Of a stretch of 64,000 nt of DNA, positions 61,501 to 64,000 are shown in pieces (the stretch's first letter is position 1; each line of letters starts with the position of its first letter). A model generated the notes under the pieces. That model was not told the DNA's origin and did not search any database. It was given only the letters and a program-made list of their open reading frames with translations. The position numbers were made by a program, and so were the translations under genes. This DNA is from Owenia fusiformis. Lineage: Eukaryota > Annelida > Polychaeta > Sabellida > Oweniidae. The DNA lies in the NCBI GenBank assembly GCA_903813345.2, contig CAIIXF020000003.1, positions 32,301,151 through 32,365,150 on the forward strand, read 5' to 3'.

Positions 61501-63583
61501 CGCAATATCTGATTTTCCTCACCGACCACCACCGATGATAACTATAATGCTAGCTAGCAAGAGAGGAAAGATTCACTAAAGAATGGTGGGATAAGAGTAC
61601 CTCTTCTGGAAGATAACCCGTATATGACGCAGTCAGAATCACCGACCCACCTCTATTGAAAATATATAAAACCCATTAATACATAAGTAAGCCACAAACT
61701 GAGATATGATGTAGAACGTATTAGAGGAGGTGGATTCCCATGGAGCAAGAGTGAAGAGCTTTGTCGGCCCACATCGACAGTCAATGTGCAGTAGGAAAAC
61801 CAAGAACAAGACGAATACTCAATCCCATTACTTCCAGTAGACTATAGTCTTGCCCCGGATTTCCCTATTAAAATGGGACAATAATGCACGCTTGCGCAGT
61901 TCAGTTTTCTACCTCGGAGGGAATATATCCGCCTTGAGATGACACCAAAATCACGGAACCTCCCCTGTAAAAACCATTAATATTTTTCACATATTTACAG
62001 AAAGCTTTACTCAGTGCAAAGTTTAATATTTATTCATACAATTAATACATAAGAAGAATTCTGGGAACTTACCCCCTGTTTTCAATATGTGGGGCCGCTT
62101 CTTTGATAAGAAAAAACGTTCCTTTTAAATTCACATCGAATATCTGAAAATAATCATATTCTTCCTGTAGTTTTAGTTTGTTATGCTCCCATATTATTCA
62201 TGTCACAACACTTGTGAGTCATGTTCAAAACACTTAATAATTGGGACAACATTGTTGCATAGTTCTTTTTTTGCTGTGACATATAATTTTACATTTTTAA
62301 ACAAAATGACGTCTAGACTCTTAAGGTAGACCCACTGAAGAGTTGATTGTCAGAAAATCTGTATTTCATATTTTCTACCTTCTATACCTTGAACTACATT
62401 ATTTATATTATGTACATACCTTATCCCAAACAGTCTCTGTAGTCTGAAGCACAGGTCCAAATGTTGGGTTGACAGCTGCATTAGATACCAAAATGTCCAA
62501 CCCACCCAGTGTCCTGACAGTCTACAAGTAAGTACCACTTATAAATGAAGAACTGCCAATCACATCCGAGGAGGCCTTGCTGTTTAAAGTTTAATTTGGT
62601 GGAGTGGGGTAGCAGAATAGAATTGCCTGGGTTGTTATTATAATCATACTCAATAAGAACTGAAGGATGAATCCTTCGATCTGTTGAATCGGACAAAAAC
62701 AGCAGATATATTTTAAAACAGTGCGTACAAACCAACCAGTGACAACCAACCTCGTTTATGAGCTTCAGTCTGTCTTCAGCCTTGCCGACATGACACACAA
62801 TTCCACTGGCACGTAGACCTTCTTCCTTCAATGCTTTCACGGCATCATCCACGTGCTTCTGATTCCTGCTGCTAATGACAACGTGTGCGCCATCTTGGGC
62901 AAGACGCCTCGCTATTGCGAACCCAATGCTGAAAGTAGATTATTCCTATGATGTCAATCTGTTAGTGCAAGTGCCAACGGGAAAACACCAAAAAATGGTT
63001 ACAGAACACAACAAGCCAAAGAAAACATCTCAGACCACACCAGTAATAAGGAGATCGAAATTATGAAAGCAAGTGTACATGCTTTGCATCTCTGCCTTTC
63101 CATTATTGAATAACCAACGGAGACAAACAATAAACCCTTGCAAGCAATAACTGTACATTATTAAAATGTTTCCTAAAATTCAAGATGCGGAAGTTTCAAA
63201 TGTTTTTGGAAATAAAAGGGGACTTTCTCAAAAGTATTGCAACATAACCTTGAAAATGAAAACATTGATATGACCTTTAGAATTGTTGTATGACAATATT
63301 TATTGCTTGTGGCAATTCTGTCTTAACTCTTCTTTTAAGCTTTTGCTGACTCTTGAAGTAAACAAATGCATCAAAAGGCATCCGTATATCTAGACATAGC
63401 CAATCAAACCAATAACCAAATGCGATTAAAATCCTTACTATTGAGCTACATTCGCAGTGACATTGTAGAATTTGATATTATGGAAGCCATATGCACATAT
63501 CAAATCACTTACCCCGTACTTCCCGCTGTTATAACGGCAACTTTGCCGCTCAACCCCCCAGCTCTGACCGGGGCCTTGGACAT
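58508..63583 (-). CDS. DHRS4: DHRS4-type short-chain dehydrogenase/reductase, peroxisomal
   Basis: NADP(H)-dependent carbonyl/retinal reductase of the SDR family. Eight exons read in phase: 63513-63583, 62751-62928, 62420-62521, 62073-62143, 61601-61652, 59220-59354, 58907-58962 and 58508-58622, giving 259 residues. The cofactor motif TAGSTGIG is at 19-26, [18 protein letters not shown] follows, and SNAA is at 96-99. Catalytic Ser is 150 (LTAS); Tyr163 and Lys167 lie in [16 protein letters not shown] near the end is typical. The protein ends SRL, a type 1 peroxisomal targeting signal also found in vertebrate DHRS4. A TAG directly precedes the ATG in frame, fixing the start. Donors are all GT, with the exon 2 donor GTTGGT the weakest. 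Its last codons and stop seed the 80-bp array, and a 1.5-kb foldback element lies in intron 5. Confidence 0.95.
59168..59198. mobile_element. lone mariner-type terminus
   Basis: GCGACATTTTGGTCCACCCT then GTA, matching one end of the cagggtgg elements, 16 bp from the DHRS4 exon 6 donor. No partner end was found. Confidence 0.45.
59703..61187. mobile_element. foldback element, CACGCCT family
   Basis: 1485 bp, arms of about 480 bp at roughly 80-85% identity. Left end CACGCCTTACCATCGCGTAA, right end the inverse of CACGCCTAAACATCGCGTAA. Target duplication TGGTA at 59698-59702 and 61188-61192. The motif GTACGGTGACG, sometimes changed by one base, recurs near both outer and inner ends of the arms. 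The ~540-bp centre includes a copy (about 60540-60650) of the sequence that flanks the TTAA MITE at 23520-24027. No coding frame. It lies in DHRS4 intron 5. Confidence 0.9.
62945..63065 (+). repeat. dispersed repeat fragment in DHRS4 intron 1
   Basis: Shares GAAAACATCT and 'taataaggag' type blocks with 6845-7070 and 'gccaacgg' blocks with 4130-4440. Weak similarity. Confidence 0.3.
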
Positions 63584-64000
63584 CTATGCCAATGGTGTTT
63601 AATGAATTCAAATGATTGACTCGTAAGTATAACTTTGTAATTCAACTTATCTTCTTGCATTTAGTAGACACAAATACGTACTTTGAGAAGATCAGGACTG
63701 TCCAAAGGTTCACATTAAATCAAGTACGATGGCCCATGTATGAATGGTGAGATAAAGGCTAAGCTATTTATGAGCAAATCTCGTATGGCAATACAAATTA
63801 ATCATTTTAAACAGGTTGAGTTAAAACCCGATCCCCGATGTTGGACAATCCCAGGCATCACTTTACACCCTATGCTTAGTGAGCGGAGCTAATTTCAAGG
63901 GTGATGGTAAGACGAGGCATGGCGCCCAAAAACCAAAGAATATTAGTACCATCATCTTTTAAGTCGTATTATTGCAGCATAAGGTGATGATATTGTGATA
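63584..64000 (-). promoter_or_regulatory. DHRS4 upstream region
   Basis: Presumed 5' untranslated region and promoter of DHRS4, judged by position only. No TATA box or specific factor site could be assigned. Confidence 0.3.

Overview
This is a window of an animal nuclear genome, AT-rich, with small exons, GT-AG introns and very dense repeats. Five protein genes can be read through to conserved domains, all metazoan families: a flavin-containing monooxygenase (FMO), a Rab22/31-type small GTPase, a rolling-stone-like multi-pass membrane protein, a glycogen-targeting subunit of protein phosphatase 1 (PPP1R3 type) and a DHRS4-type short-chain dehydrogenase. A sixth gene encodes an unrecognised cysteine-rich protein. 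Gene content and repeat style suggest a marine invertebrate, perhaps a non-vertebrate deuterostome (amphioxus, hemichordate or echinoderm); a mollusc is not excluded. No species call is made.

Layout: 1-5.9 kb, decayed mariner remnants and non-coding DNA. 5.9-7.8 kb (+), last three exons of the cysteine-rich gene. 8.7-11.7 kb, a 3-kb minisatellite complex built on a TTGCACC core. 13.3-20.6 kb (-), FMO, five exons, 424 aa. 22.4-24.9 kb, mariner-like elements and a TTAA-target MITE. 25.2-31.7 kb (-), the Rab gene, seven exons, 195 aa. 33.1-35.5 kb (+), rolling-stone-like gene, four exons, 320 aa. 35.5-52.7 kb, no host gene seen, packed with foldback elements, mariner derivatives and LINE 3' ends. 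53.3-54.6 kb (-), the intronless PPP1R3 gene. 58.5-63.6 kb (-), DHRS4, eight exons, 259 aa, ending in a peroxisomal SRL signal. All exon joins given were checked for phase by hand.

The most striking pattern is that the tandem arrays sit on exon edges. In FMO a perfect 7 x 60 bp array repeats the end of exon 3 with its 5' splice site, and a ~39 x 30 bp array repeats the acceptor-like sequence plus start codon of exon 1. In the Rab gene ~45 copies of a 46-47 bp unit repeat the 3' splice site and first part of exon 4. In DHRS4 ~12 copies of an 80 bp unit repeat the end of the coding sequence with its stop codon. I recall exon/intron-boundary minisatellites being described at the amphioxus Adh locus ('mirage' minisatellites); the set here may be the same phenomenon on a larger scale.

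A second pattern is three families (four copies) of long foldback elements that all begin CAC, end GTG and have exact 5-bp target duplications, as expected for the Transib/RAG-like transposase group. One of them sits one base after the stop codon of the rolling-stone-like gene. A third is a ~12-unit array in an FMO intron with dozens of AGGTCA nuclear-receptor half-sites in DR4 and ER5 spacing. The enzyme genes are plausibly metabolic (xenobiotic oxidation, peroxisomal carbonyl reduction, glycogen control), but nothing shows that they act together.
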